64,000 bases of DNA from Candidatus Nitrosocosmicus agrestis (GCF_008389435.1 NZ_VUYS01000012.1:44803-108802), one strand, 5' to 3'. Positions 46,932-58,008 are shown, numbered from the stretch's first letter. Notes: generated by a model not told the origin, from the letters alone. A program made the numbers and translations.

Positions 46932-47888
46932 ATGTCTTCCGCGGAGGAGCTACCTTCGACAAATACTCTTGAAATTTCATACCCTTCATTCAATTTGGTT
47001 GATCAATTAGAATCAAGCATACCGGTTGATAAGGCGGGGAAGCAATAGCATGGGAAATGGCTACAACCATATCGAATTTATTATTTGCTGGTGGAGATCC
47101 ACATATGTTTTCGGTGTAACGTATCGGATTATCCCAGTTATTGTTTATTACTCTTATTATCTTCCCGACCTCAAACTCATGTTGTAACTACTGTTTCTAA
47201 GTGAGAATAACAAAAGCTGAGACAGTCATTTTCCATTTGGTTAGATCACTACTACCTCTACATACTTTATCTTATCATGTTGAGTGCATAGAGGAGAATT
47301 TGGTTTTGCTCTGTGTATATTGGTAGAGGGATACTATCAACAACTCTACTTGCCATTGACGATTTTTCATAATTTGCCTACTGGCTTTTTGTCCTTTACA
47401 GTCATCATCTGTATTTTAATTACACATGGCTGGTTTTATCATGCATATAGTGGAGTGATATTATTGTTCTGGAATTCAGTACATTTAGAATTCATGATTA
47501 TCACCAGTAGATGCACCCGCATTCGATTAATTAAAATAAATTATGTTCATTTGAGTTTATTGTCTCTAATTTTCGCTTCCTTGACCTAAAAAAAGCCTAA
47601 AACTAATAATCACTTTACTACTGCCAAAAATCATTAACTATTAAACATCTTCTTGGTTCTATGGAATCTCCTGAAAAATTCTTCTCTTGTTCTTCACTAT
47701 TTTTGTGATTTCTTATAATGCTTACCAGCCAACTTAACTCTTTGATTCTGTTTGAAGATTATTTTTTTGTTAAACAGTATTTCCTACCTTTTTTAGGAAT
47801 AAAAGCAAAACGCAAGAATGCTGATAGCAATTCAGATGACCCAGAAAACCAAACTATTGAATCAAAAAGTTTCAATTGTGATCAATAG
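46932..47888 (+). pseudogene. Fragments of a decayed membrane transporter
   Basis: Plus-strand coding sense appears in several frames in order: MSSAEELPSTNTLEISYPSF (46932 onward, ending in a stop), then AIAWEMATTISNLLFAGGDP to a stop, then RGEFGFALCILVEGYYQQLY with hydrophobic stretches (47284-47589), and finally a 56-codon frame with a polar tail (47718-47888, GIKAKRKNADSNSDDPEN). The GEFGFAL block recalls cation-proton antiporters of the CPA2 type. That these pieces belong to one broken transporter gene is a tentative inference. Confidence 0.3.
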
Positions 47889-49921
47889 GAATTTTAATAT
47901 GAAATTTGCAAATGCTCTTTTTTAATGAGAGAGAAAAAGCATAGATTTTTTTGTCCGGTTTTTATGCATTATATGTATTATCAAGAAAATTATTCACTAA
48001 TCTTAACTGAGAAAGCAAAGATTTCTATGAATTATGATGGATCTTGAGTTCTGAAATAAAATTGTTTTACAAATCCTGCCAGTGAGCAGAAAATATGTGT
48101 TTAATGAACTTTAAATGGGTATTTTTTAAATAGATCTTTTATCACCTGAAAAACTTGGACATGATGTGATGTCTAACCTGCTCACTTGTATACTAATTGC
48201 ATGTATTTCTGCAAAGGTTCCTTCATAAATGAAAGCCTAGCAAACCTAATGATAGCAGGGAAATGATTTGATAACAAAGGTAATTTTTGGTAATAGTCTT
48301 AAATACAAATCTATAAGAATAAAGAAATGCAAGACTGGTATACCGTTATTATAATAAGACAAAAAAATGTTCTGAAATAACTAAATTAGCGAGAATTTCC
48401 GCTTGAGATAGTGGAATAATAATAATTGACGAATATGGAGCCAAAGACCTCCAAAACAGAGAAAATAATCACCGAAATAGCATTTGAATTATTCATGAAA
48501 GGTAAAACCATAGCATAAGTTTCGTAGCACGACTTGGAATACTGTGAAACAAAGCCTACTTACCTATTATATATCGATTTATATAACCTTAAAAAAGGTA
48601 GAGTTTATTGTTTAGACTGTGAGCCTTATTTTCCCATTGTTTTCTAAATTTTCAATAAAGTCGTAGAAGGACACGAGTTTAAAAGAATTTAAGATTTTTT
48701 GCAACAAAATCAAGATTTTCATACATTCAAAGGCTTCATTTAGGGGAAAACATCAGATTAACATGTTGAAGTTGAATCGATGTGAATTTGGATAGTGGAT
48801 AGGACAAATTCTCTCACATATATTCGCTGATCGACATCGATCTCATAGATATAATATAATGAGTTCGATTTTAATGTCGAGTTTTTTTAGGTATTTTTAA
48901 TATCTATGTTATTTAGCATTTATTTTTTTCAATTCTCCAATATTTTCTATATCTCTTTCCTTTGAACCCTGAACATCCGGTGATCAAAATGATAATTGGA
49001 TTCAAACTTGGGGTAATGCTATTACTCCTCTGCAAATTAATATTTCGGATCTACTGGAAGCAACTTACCTTGGCGATGGAATAGCACTGAATACTATATA
49101 CTAGACTGCGACAAATTCGAAAAATTGCTGTATCTGCAATAGACCATTCAAAAAAATTTTAAATACTATATGCTAATCAACATGTTCATTTCAACATTAA
49201 TATAAAATTCAACACAGATTATGATTGTTATTTTGATGTAGAAAATGGGCTATGATGCGATACCTTTATCAGTTATCCGCTACAGGCAACCTTTTTTACT
49301 AAAGTAAACTATACTCAACGTTTTATGGACCAAATACGAGATTTGGTTATGTCAAACTCAGCTTGAAGTTAAGTCTATCTATAATCCTAGTGAACATGGG
49401 CTTTTATTTTATATTCATGAATCTTTCAAAACTAATGAGGTAATGGAATTTGGAAGTTAGATAACATGCCTCCATCTAATGTGAATATGATGGCAGCTGC
49501 TTATTGCGTAACTATTAAATAAGGCGGTCAGCGATTTGCCCCGGCTGCTATCTACTCTTTGTTATGTAATAACGGATATAACATTATCTTAAAGAGGGTA
49601 TTGGTGGAGTGGAATCAAAATAAAATGATAAACTACAATTGAATGAGCGAAATAAAGTTGAAACCATAAACTTAAATCTTTGGTTATTCAGACAGGTGAC
49701 CACGAGGTATAGGATGACTTAATTAACTACTGCTAACCTTTTATCCCAAATTTATAGTGTTTTTGATCAGTAACATGATTGGTTCGCATGTAAAAAAGAG
49801 GCATAACTGTCCACTATATCTTTGGATCACTATGGTAGTTATCAAACAAAATGATTTTTAATGCTTAGACTTTAATAATTATTAATACAACGAGACATTG
49901 TATTAAGTATTAAAAGTTAAG
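47889..49921. other. Gene-poor region of 2.0 kb
   Basis: Only short frames: a 26-codon HTH-like start (MEPKTSKTEKIITEIAFELF at 48435) and isolated coding-like scraps near 48960-49100. It is probably long-decayed DNA. No hairpin, tRNA or repeat was seen. Confidence 0.4.
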
Positions 49922-50680
49922 ATGAGTCCTGCAGATCATTTTTCCACAAAGTCAAAGGAATATTCTTTTTCTAGACCTCATTACCCCGAATCACTTTTTA
50001 AATATCTTTCTACGATTGTTCCTCATAGAGGAGTAGTCTGGGACTGTGCTACCGGCAATGGACAGGCAGCAATTGGACTATGTAAATACTTTAAAAAAGT
50101 TATTGCCAGCGACCTAAGTAAAAATCAGATCGAAAATGGGTTTGTACGGGATAACATACTGTACGAAGTTTTTCCTGCCGAAAGTACTAACCTGCCAAAT
50201 GATTCTATTGATTTAGTAACAGTAGCTCAGGCAGTGCATTGGTTTAACTTTGAGAGGTTTTATAATGAAGTGCGGCGCGTAAGTAAGAAACCTGGTGGAA
50301 TAATAGCCGTTTGGTCTTACGGGATGCACAAAATAAATCCCCAAATAGACAAAATTAGCGATAGACTCGCTGTAGGTGGCGATATATTGGGAAACTATTG
50401 GCCAAAAGAAACCGAATTTGTTAAAGATGGCTATAAGACTATACCGTTTCCATTCGAAGAGCTCAAATCCCCAAAATTTGAAATGATGGTTGATTGGAAT
50501 CTAAATGATCTTTTCTCTTATATGGAAACTTGGTCATCAGTAAAAAAATTCCAACTTCGAAATCACTACAACCCTTTAGATCAATTCCGAAAAGACTTTG
50601 AAATTTTGTGGGGCCAGGAAAATCAAAAGAGAGTTGTTAGATGGGATGTAAATCTTAGAATAGGTACCGTTAAATATTAA
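49922..50680 (+). CDS. Class I SAM-dependent methyltransferase
   Basis: A 252-residue methyltransferase. Start DHFSTKSKEYSFSRPHYPES is typical of the group of small-molecule methyltransferases with the SxxYxxxRPxYP opening. Motif I is VVWDCATGNGQAAIGLCKYF (residues 39-58), followed by the strand-2 acid (VIASDLSKNQI), FPAESTNLPNDSIDLVTVAQ and the AVHWFNFERFYNEVRRVSK block. The substrate is unknown; trans-aconitate-type methyltransferases are among the relatives. ATG at 49922. Confidence 0.85.
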   Translation: MSPADHFSTKSKEYSFSRPHYPESLFKYLSTIVPHRGVVWDCATGNGQAAIGLCKYFKKVIASDLSKNQIENGFVRDNILYEVFPAESTNLPNDSIDLVTVAQAVHWFNFERFYNEVRRVSKKPGGIIAVWSYGMHKINPQIDKISDRLAVGGDILGNYWPKETEFVKDGYKTIPFPFEELKSPKFEMMVDWNLNDLFSYMETWSSVKKFQLRNHYNPLDQFRKDFEILWGQENQKRVVRWDVNLRIGTVKY

Positions 50681-50931
50681 TGTCTTGTTGAACTTTAAGT
50701 TAGAAATAATGGTTCCGGGATTACTGGAATCTTCTCAATGATTGTTTGGAGGCACTATAAGTATAAGTATTATTAATTGTGAACCTTGCTTGCATTTTGC
50801 AATATTTTTTTATACCAAACTAATGGTAATAGGAACAATAAAAATTGCCTTAATCCTATCTCAGTTTTTAAAATGTTTACTTTGGTAATAATGAGGGTAA
50901 AGATTAAGAGTTTACTATTTATTGTGCTTGA

Positions 50932-51552
50932 TCAATGAGGATGTATCGGTGGCTTATTATCTAATATATTTAAAGTTCCAGTTCCATTCTTGTATAGATA
51001 AAATGATGCTATTGGTTCAGGATACACTTTGTTATCTACGGTTATTGGAGTAAACCTACTAATCCCTTGAAATATTTGACTGTCTGATTGTTTGGTAACA
51101 TTATTTACAAAGAAAACTCGACTTATTTCTCCAATATTTTCTATGCTTGATTTTTTGTCGGCAGACATTGAAAAGGATAACGTCGGAAAAATGCTGACAT
51201 TTGAAACAATTACTTGATTTCTGGTAGAGTTATCTAGTAAAAATCGACCTGTTTTTTGAGTACCGCTGTCGTTAATACTAATCATGATGCTTTTCTCTGT
51301 TGGTTCATATAGGATTCCCGTTGATCCATGATTTATGGGGTTTTTAGTTACCTGAAGGGTAATTGATAAGTATGGGTTTTTTCCTGTACTTTTGCTAGGA
51401 ACCTGATTTGGAAATTCATTAGATGCAATATTTACATTTCTTTGTTGAGAATATGATTTTAAAAATATCGGAATGCTGCTGAGAATTGAACCTATGGTAA
51501 AAAAAAGAATTATAATGCCAAACCAGGTCCAAATACTAAATTTAGAACTCAT
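50932..51552 (-). CDS. Membrane-anchored extracellular hypothetical protein
   Basis: A 206-residue protein with one N-terminal transmembrane helix (about residues 7-30, IWTWFGIIILFFTIGSIL) and a 170-residue outer domain rich in Ser, Thr, Asn and beta strands (ITLQVTKNPINHG, FPTLSFSMSADKKS). Several Asn-x-Ser/Thr sites suggest an N-glycosylated exterior domain. No family is recognised. Confidence 0.6.
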   Translation of the reverse strand: MSSKFSIWTWFGIIILFFTIGSILSSIPIFLKSYSQQRNVNIASNEFPNQVPSKSTGKNPYLSITLQVTKNPINHGSTGILYEPTEKSIMISINDSGTQKTGRFLLDNSTRNQVIVSNVSIFPTLSFSMSADKKSSIENIGEISRVFFVNNVTKQSDSQIFQGISRFTPITVDNKVYPEPIASFYLYKNGTGTLNILDNKPPIHPH

Positions 51553-52391
51553 TGCTGATAAATTTACTTGGTGATAAAATGCTTTAAACTTTGTTTATAT
51601 ATTTATCCATATTTTCGTTCTAGATCAAATGAAATTTGTTGGCTGTTGCCAATTTAATATCTGGGACAGCTAAAGTGAAATTTTGTCGTGGATTTTTTGT
51701 TAAATGATCCGAATGTGGATGCTTTATCCTTCAACCTCTAATTAATTTAATTTAGAGATTCCTTTGACGGTGGTAGATAAAATAAATTGATTTTAATCCT
51801 GACAGGGCTATAATATAAAAAACAAGCACAAATATGTTAATTTGCTATGTGAAATCTATATCTATTCTAAAATAAAAGTAATACATGAATTGTAATGGCC
51901 TCATACCGTCCATTCTTACACTCCGAAATCAAGCATTAAAAACTAGATTTTGATAATTCAAATCATTATTACTCCATTGAAATAACGGGCAAATTAGTTT
52001 TATTAATATTCATAGGTTGTAGTAGAAATCGCTTTTAGACTATACGCTATCATGACAAAAATATTGGTTTTAGTATTAATGGAAAATGCATCGAGCATAT
52101 GATGACCCTGTCATGTATTTAATTAAAACACTAATGCCATGTGATTAATTTTGGTTACACTATTCCTTTTAATAATAATATTTTTCCAGACTCCATCATA
52201 TCAAAGAAATGAACAGATAATTAAAATCTGATTTGAATCGCCAAAAACCTTGGAACAAAATATATGTAGATTAATGATGTTACCAAATATTCCACTATCA
52301 CGAACTTTGATTGTTTCAGCAAATTGTTATATAGAAAAATAATACATAAAATTGTAGAATAGGTTAAATTGTTTTTCGATCCAAAAAATAC
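51553..52391. other. Divergent intergenic region of 0.8 kb
   Basis: AT-rich spacer between two exported-protein genes. No gene or repeat seen. Confidence 0.4.
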
Positions 52392-52922
52392 ATGAAGTTC
52401 AAGTCTAATTCAATGACATTATCAATACTTCTTTCAACTATTGCCATGGTTATGGTATCGGTATCAATTCATGGTGGTATAGCTTTTGGTCAGGCTGTTC
52501 CATTGATTCCAATTAACAGTGGGAACTCTACGTTGGACAAAGGTTTGCCCGTTTTTTATGATTGTATTGATGAAAAAATTGACAACAGCAAAGGTGCAGA
52601 GGAGGATGATTATTTCGAAAAAGAACCCACAAAGAACGAGGTAACAACGTGTTATGAGGAAACATTCCTTACTGGATCTGACACCTCTTCAAGCGATGAG
52701 ACTGACACCTCTTCAAGCGATGAGACTGACACCTCTTCAAGCGATGAGACTGACACCTCTTCAAGCGATGAGACTGACACCTCTTCAAGCGATGAGACTG
52801 ACACCTCTTCAAGCGATGAGACTGACACCTCTTCAAGCGATGACTCACAGATGCGAGCAAGCGATTATACTAGTGATCTAAACGGTAATATCGCTAAGTT
52901 TAACGAACTGTTCGGTTATTAG
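52392..52922 (+). CDS. Secreted Ser/Asp-repeat protein
   Basis: A 176-residue protein. The first 33 residues form a signal peptide (hydrophobic TLSILLSTIAMVMVSVSI, cleavage likely after GIAFGQA). A short region with two cysteines follows (VFYDCIDEK and VTTCYEE), then seven copies of DTSSSDET-type repeats (last one DTSSSDDS) and a polar tail ending NELFGY. The strongly acidic Ser/Asp run is likely calcium-binding or a flexible stalk. It parallels the Asp-Ser-Ser tail of the secreted protein at 21634. No function is known. Confidence 0.65.
   Translation: MKFKSNSMTLSILLSTIAMVMVSVSIHGGIAFGQAVPLIPINSGNSTLDKGLPVFYDCIDEKIDNSKGAEEDDYFEKEPTKNEVTTCYEETFLTGSDTSSSDETDTSSSDETDTSSSDETDTSSSDETDTSSSDETDTSSSDETDTSSSDDSQMRASDYTSDLNGNIAKFNELFGY
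52680..52847 (+). repeat. 24-base tandem repeat
   Basis: Six perfect copies of a 24-base unit beginning GACACCTCTTCAAGCG fill 52680-52823, followed by a seventh that diverges in its last six bases. Each encodes DTSSSDET. Confidence 0.9.
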
Positions 52923-53549
52923 AGTTATAACTCTAAACCATAATTCGTTTTGATTCATTCAAATGGCCTATGTAAAATAATAATCGTCATTACAATCACA
53001 AAACCTTTTTAATTTATCGATCTTGTATTCAAGCAATCTACTAACTACACAATTATTCTAATCATTTTTTTTCGTCCGAGTAAATTTAGTTTGGTAAATC
53101 AAAGTTACCTCTGTTCTTCGATCATTAGATTCGGCAAAATCCTGATGATACTTTTCTAACAAAGGATTAATATGGCTCGATTCAATTTCTATTCAAAATT
53201 GTGCTATATGTATTCATTTTTGTTAATAATTTTTTTTGTTCCTAATAAAAATTGCCTATTCTGAGAATCTGTAATAGGCTGCGATGCTGATTTATTTCAT
53301 TTCTATGGGATTGAATTGAATATGTTTTCTTTCCTAAATGGGAAATTATCAAAATTAATTGAGTCATATGATAGTTACAGATAAACCGCAGTCGATTTTT
53401 TGATCTCATTTTCTAAAACGCCAGAGGGACCAGTATAATCATTTAGATAACCAGGATGTTCGTGTATCTTGCCATGGAGCTTACAAACCATAAGGAATAC
53501 TAAAAATCAAATTAAACTATTAACTAAAAACACTGCAAAGATTTCTTAA
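52923..53549. other. Intergenic region
   Basis: AT-rich convergent spacer; nothing notable. Confidence 0.35.
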
Positions 53550-54545
53550 TCAGTCCATAGTCTCTTTTTTGGTCTTTCCTTTTAATGATGGGTTATCAAC
53601 ACTCGGTTTCTTGTTTGAGCTATTTATACTCCTTTCCAAGCTATTTAGATAAGCAATGGTTGTTCCCAGATTTCCGAAGCCCATCGAGTTGAGTGTCTCA
53701 GATGGGACCATTATTATGGTGTTTCCATGTATCTTCATGGTCTCATAAAGCATGTTGGATTGTCTTAAGGCATAAGCAACAGGATTGTTTGAATAGATTT
53801 TTGAGGCGTCCAAAAACTTCTGAGCAACCAAAATCTCTGATTCTCCATAAGTAACTCTGGCTTGTTTTTCTCTCTCAGCCTGTGCCTGCATAGACATTGC
53901 TGCTTCCAATTCCTGTGGTATGATTACCTGCCTGATCTCTACACCTGTAACCATCACTCCCCAATTTTCAGCCTCCTTGGATATTATTGCTTTGATATTG
54001 TGGTTAATCTCTTCTCTCTTCGATAGTATTTCTTGAAATATTGACGATCCTATATTGTTTCGTAGCGTAGTTTGAGAAACCTGTTTGATCATTTCGTTGA
54101 AATTTTCGACGTTTAACAATGCGTCATTTGATCTCTCTTCAATTATTTGATACCTTAAAATCGCGTCTATGGTTACAGGAACATTATCTTTTGTTAGCAT
54201 CTTTTCTGCGTTAAATTCTCTAACCTTTTCTCTAATGTCTATCACCAAAATGTTGTCTATTAAAGGTAATCTTGAATGTATCCCTGGTCGTATTCGTCCA
54301 CGATATACACCAACTCTTAAAATAATTGCTCTCTCGTATTGATTAATTATAATAAAAAAAGATGAAATTATCATAATTATACTTATTGTCAGCATAACAT
54401 AGAGTAATACGTCAATAGAGATGATTTGATAAATTATGATCGAAATTATCAAGAGTAATACTCCAATAATTATTTGAAATCCTGTTCCTTTTTTTGTTGA
54501 TGTTTTTGATGAAATAAAACCATCAATATTTTTCGATATAGACAT
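53550..54545 (-). CDS. SPFH/Band 7 (stomatin/prohibitin-like) protein
   Basis: Using the ATG at 54545 the protein has 331 residues; the frame is open upstream to an ATG at 54644, which would add a poorly convincing 33-residue start. Two close hydrophobic segments (IIIGVLLLIISIIIYQII and VLLYVMLTISIIMIISSF) anchor it in the membrane. The SPFH domain follows: YERAIILRVGVYRGRIRPGI, VREFNAEKMLTKDNVPVTID, AILRYQI and WGVMVTGVEIRQVIIPQ. A helical Ala/Gln/Glu-rich segment (EAAMSMQAQAEREKQARVTY) leads to oligomerisation. Such proteins form membrane microdomains and often act with NfeD or proteases, which are not adjacent here. Confidence 0.85.
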   Translation of the reverse strand: MSISKNIDGFISSKTSTKKGTGFQIIIGVLLLIISIIIYQIISIDVLLYVMLTISIIMIISSFFIIINQYERAIILRVGVYRGRIRPGIHSRLPLIDNILVIDIREKVREFNAEKMLTKDNVPVTIDAILRYQIIEERSNDALLNVENFNEMIKQVSQTTLRNNIGSSIFQEILSKREEINHNIKAIISKEAENWGVMVTGVEIRQVIIPQELEAAMSMQAQAEREKQARVTYGESEILVAQKFLDASKIYSNNPVAYALRQSNMLYETMKIHGNTIIMVPSETLNSMGFGNLGTTIAYLNSLERSINSSNKKPSVDNPSLKGKTKKETMD

Positions 54546-55424
54546 ATTTATATAACTATTACCCAATTGAAAAACTTTTAGATGAGGGAATAATCTGAAT
54601 TGATAGAATGAAATATTGACATAATTCAACTGTCTATAAATCATTAAGAAATTTGTTAATTTGAAATTGTGATCAATTTATCTTTTACACAAATTATTTT
54701 GGGAAAGATTAGTGATTCAAAACCTATGTTCCTATAACTGGTTTAAAGTTAGAGCTTTACCGTCAACATTCATATCATTCTATTCAAAAAATTGATGATT
54801 ATAAATCGCGAAAGGAATCGAGTATTCCATTTGAATTCCGAAGAGGGAATGGAATATGGGATTTAATACATAAAAATGATATTGAGGTAACAATCGGTCA
54901 TATACTTTTCAAATTTGTATCATCAGAATAATTTGCATTAACTTTTTCTTTTCTGCTTTTCATCATACTTTAATGACAATTGTTTTGTTATTAATATTTC
55001 TTAGAATCCGATTACTGACCTGTATGGGGTTATTATATAGTACGATTCTCTAATTCTTTACAAGGTGGTGATTGAATAACATTATTCTCATTTAGTTATT
55101 TGTATCAATTTTCTTTTAAGGAAGGTTGATTTAATTACAGAAACCTTAATTCAAAAATCGCAGGGTAAGTGTGAGGGCAAGTAGGACATTTATCTCATTC
55201 TACCCTGTTTTCAATTATTAATTTACATATTGGTATGGGAAATTAATTTGCATGTTTGATTCTTGATCAATTTGATCTTTTAAAATATAAATTATTTTAA
55301 TATATCTGATTTAAAACTTGTTTAAACAAAATAAGTTCTTGCGGTTTAACACTCGACAATTAAAATCAAAATGTAAAAAAATTCAGTGTTTAACTCATGT
55401 GTTTCTGAGTTTGGATTTGGAAGG
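54546..55424. other. Intergenic region with a hairpin
   Basis: AT-rich except for the hairpin at 55161-55207. Start-proximal part belongs to the SPFH gene's leader. No gene seen. Confidence 0.4.
55161..55207. repeat. Inverted repeat hairpin
   Basis: CAGGGTA (55161-55167) pairs with TACCCTG (55201-55207), and inside GTGAG (55171-55175) pairs with CTCAT (55194-55198; one G-T pair). The left arm resembles the ACAGGGTGG arm of the hairpin at 7644, hinting at the same repeat family, and TTTTC follows. Confidence 0.4.
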
Positions 55425-55892
55425 CTATTTGCTATAGTCCCATGTTGAATAGAATCTTGGGGTCATTTCCAAAAGCACACTTTCTCCATTTTTAACATGT
55501 AGTAATATTCCTTTAGCAGTTGGGTGTTCTAAACTGCCAAGATACTTTATCATGATTCTTTCTGCAATTGGAATGACGAGTTCTAGATCTTCTAAAATCG
55601 TACATATTGCACCACCTTTAACACCCTTATATGGTGGATTGGGATCGTCGATACAAAGGTAGAGGTTCCTATTTTCTCTTATATTGTCTGTTTTTGTTGA
55701 ATTCTTTGAGGTATTGGTATATAACTTTCCATTTTGGGGTTCATAATAATACCACGCTGGATGAATATTTGGTCGCCCCTGTCTATCTGTTGTAGCTATA
55801 TAAATGTTAAATTTACTGTTTGATAAAAATTCCTGTACTTCTGTTTCAGACAGTGGACTACCCATTCCAGCAGAGGCATCAATTATCTTCAT
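55425..55892 (-). CDS. Pyridoxamine 5'-phosphate oxidase-fold flavoprotein
   Basis: A 155-residue protein with the PPOX split beta-barrel: LSETEVQEFLSNSKFNIYIA, TTDRQGRPNIHPAWYYYEPQ, GKLYTNTSKNSTKTDNIREN and LYLCIDDPNPP, then GAICTILEDLELVIP. This is the pattern of FMN- or F420-binding members acting on small oxidised molecules. Real PdxH activity is unlikely because the typical C-terminal motif is missing; the archaeal F420-dependent class is more probable, by inference. ATG at 55892. Confidence 0.82.
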   Translation of the reverse strand: MKIIDASAGMGSPLSETEVQEFLSNSKFNIYIATTDRQGRPNIHPAWYYYEPQNGKLYTNTSKNSTKTDNIRENRNLYLCIDDPNPPYKGVKGGAICTILEDLELVIPIAERIMIKYLGSLEHPTAKGILLHVKNGESVLLEMTPRFYSTWDYSK

Positions 55893-56233
55893 ATGTTCTC
55901 GTACGATTGCATTTATAAAAAGATTTTAGAAAATGGAATTAAATTTATTCTTTTTATTATTTAACTTAGGTTATAATTACCCTTCAAATGATCTAAAAAA
56001 AGAATAAAAAGCCAAATAAATCGACAGGTTTAAAAAAAGATTAGATAGTCTCTTTGCCATTAAATAGAAATTTAATTTTAAGTAGCCATTTCATTTTAAA
56101 TTTTAAAATAAATGTTCTTTATTATAAAACATTAAGTAACATCATTCTTTCCAAAAGATGGTAATCGGTTTTGGGCAATTCTATTACAAACTCTGATGTT
56201 TAAATATCTTTATATTTCAAGGTTAATGTACGC
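55893..56233. other. Divergent intergenic region
   Basis: AT-rich, with a stretch of AAATTTTA repeats near 56080-56110; TTTATATTTC lies about 25 bases before the next start and is a candidate TATA box. Confidence 0.35.
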
Positions 56234-57262
56234 ATGGATTCTCAGACAAACCATCAAGGGCGATTTTACTCGTTGTCTCCGCAATTACAGTGCCATAGGG
56301 TAGTTAATGGGATGTGGCAAGTTGCCGGCGGGCATGGTTACATTGATCACGGATTGGCCGTGGACGAGATGATGCGATACCATGAAGCCGGATTTACTAC
56401 TTGGGATATGGCCGATATTTACGGTCCCGCTGAGGACTTTATGGGTCAATTTCGCCGAAAAATTGCAGAGATAAAAGGAGATGGAGAATTGAGGCAAATT
56501 AGGGCATTTACAAAATGGGTGCCTCATCCCGGCAAAATTACACGTTCTATGGCCAAAGAAAGTACGCAAAACTCTCTGGCTAAAATGGGTGTAGAGTCAT
56601 TGGATCTACTTCAATTTCATTGGTGGGATTATGATAATCCATATTATGTGGATGCTTTAGGTTATCTGGCTGAACTATGTGATGATGGTTTGATACAACA
56701 TCTGGGATTAACAAATTTTGATACTGAACGGATGCAAGTTATACATGATTCAAATATTCCGATCGTATCTAACCAAGTTCAATATTCAATTATAGACCAA
56801 AGACCTGAAGTAAAAATGATTCAATTTTGTGAAGAAAACAACAAAAACTTGTTTGCATATGGTACCATCTGTGGAGGTCTCTTATCTGAGCGATATTTGG
56901 GTATGTCTCAAGAACCTTCAACATATGATCTAGACACATTGAGTTTACAAAAATACAAAAAAATGGTTGACTTGTGGGGGAATTGGAGTTTATTCCAAGA
57001 GTTATTGGAGACTCTGAAAAAAATTGGTCAAAAGTATAATGTAGATATCGCAAATGTAGCCACTAGGTATATTCTAGAAAAGCCCTCAGTAGCGGGTGTA
57101 ATTATAGGTGCAAGGCTCGGAGTTTCGGAGCATATTGATAGTAACACGCAGGTATTTGGTTTTTCTTTGGACGAGTCTGACCGTGCAGCGATAGAAAAAA
57201 TCTGTTCTAAATCAAACAATTTGTTTGAAATAATAGGCGATTGTGGAGACGAATATCGATAA
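56234..57262 (+). CDS. Aldo/keto reductase (second type)
   Basis: A 342-residue AKR-family oxidoreductase of the longer type. The catalytic tetrad positions are Asp58 (TWDMADIYG), Tyr63, Lys94 (RAFTKWVP) and His129 (LLQFHWWDYD). The region IIGARLGVSEHI matches the cofactor-binding end. Homologues of this type are annotated as predicted oxidoreductases or L-threo-type dehydrogenases; substrate unknown. It differs strongly from the AKR at 12798, so the two are not recent duplicates. The candidate TATA box about 25 bases upstream supports the ATG at 56234. Confidence 0.88.
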   Translation: MDSQTNHQGRFYSLSPQLQCHRVVNGMWQVAGGHGYIDHGLAVDEMMRYHEAGFTTWDMADIYGPAEDFMGQFRRKIAEIKGDGELRQIRAFTKWVPHPGKITRSMAKESTQNSLAKMGVESLDLLQFHWWDYDNPYYVDALGYLAELCDDGLIQHLGLTNFDTERMQVIHDSNIPIVSNQVQYSIIDQRPEVKMIQFCEENNKNLFAYGTICGGLLSERYLGMSQEPSTYDLDTLSLQKYKKMVDLWGNWSLFQELLETLKKIGQKYNVDIANVATRYILEKPSVAGVIIGARLGVSEHIDSNTQVFGFSLDESDRAAIEKICSKSNNLFEIIGDCGDEYR

Positions 57263-57469
57263 TCTGACCCTCCATTTTTTTTATAGAAAAATTCTATTAT
57301 CCATTGAATAATTTCAGTAATCATTTGGAATTTTTGTTACTTTAGTATCTTTTAAAAAATCGAAAAACATAATCGATTGTTTCGTCATAACTATTATGCA
57401 AATAATATCAACACAAGAACTCGTGATGAATTGTAGTGTCTTTTATAATTTGATGTACAATATAATTAA

Positions 57470-57817
57470 ATGTCAGAAATAGATTATTCAGAATTAATTA
57501 TTTCTAAAAAAGGTGTCGTTTTATCTGATAGACAAGTTGTGGGGAATTTAATTGGTGAAAGAGGCGACTCGATTATTGTCGAAAAGGACGGAGCAAGTGA
57601 CAGTATCTATCTGATTCCAAAGTCAAACGTCCAGTCTTACGATGGACAACAATTGATCGTGAATGTTTCTTCTTCATCACTAGAGGGATTTGAACAAAAG
57701 CGTGAAGGGGATGGCGAGTCTGTTTTGGATGATATCTCGGACAAAATGGGTGATATTAAGGACAAAGTGGTTGAAACAACAAAGGATGTAGCAGACAAAG
57801 CTCGAGAAAAAGTATAG
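57470..57817 (+). CDS. PRC-barrel-like protein with amphipathic tail
   Basis: A 115-residue protein. The N-terminal 70 residues have the beta pattern of a PRC-barrel or DUF2171-like domain (GVVLSDRQVVGNLIGERGDS, then SIYLIPKSNVQSYDGQ). The C-terminal 40 residues form an amphipathic helix (DKMGDIKDKVVETTKDVADK) like LEA or YtxH-type repeats. It probably interacts with membranes or nucleic acid under stress; this is inference. ATG at 57470 with TATAATT-like bases just before. Confidence 0.65.
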   Translation: MSEIDYSELIISKKGVVLSDRQVVGNLIGERGDSIIVEKDGASDSIYLIPKSNVQSYDGQQLIVNVSSSSLEGFEQKREGDGESVLDDISDKMGDIKDKVVETTKDVADKAREKV

Positions 57818-58008
57818 GAACGACAAAATATAATCACTATTATACCTTACATTTAATCATAAAAAGATTAAATAATTTGAAGAACAAAACAAATTTCAAA
57901 ATTTGTAGTAATTCTTAATAACTGATTCTGATAAATGTATCCCCTTTTTATTATTTTTTATTAATAATCTAATACATGATAAAATTACATGGTGGTGATC
58001 CACATTAA

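Noticed and set aside
52654..52881. Frames in both directions across the 24-base repeat (LTPLQAMR or RLKRCQSH units)
   Set aside because: Same reason: the repeat length is a multiple of three so every frame is open; only one frame has a signal peptide.
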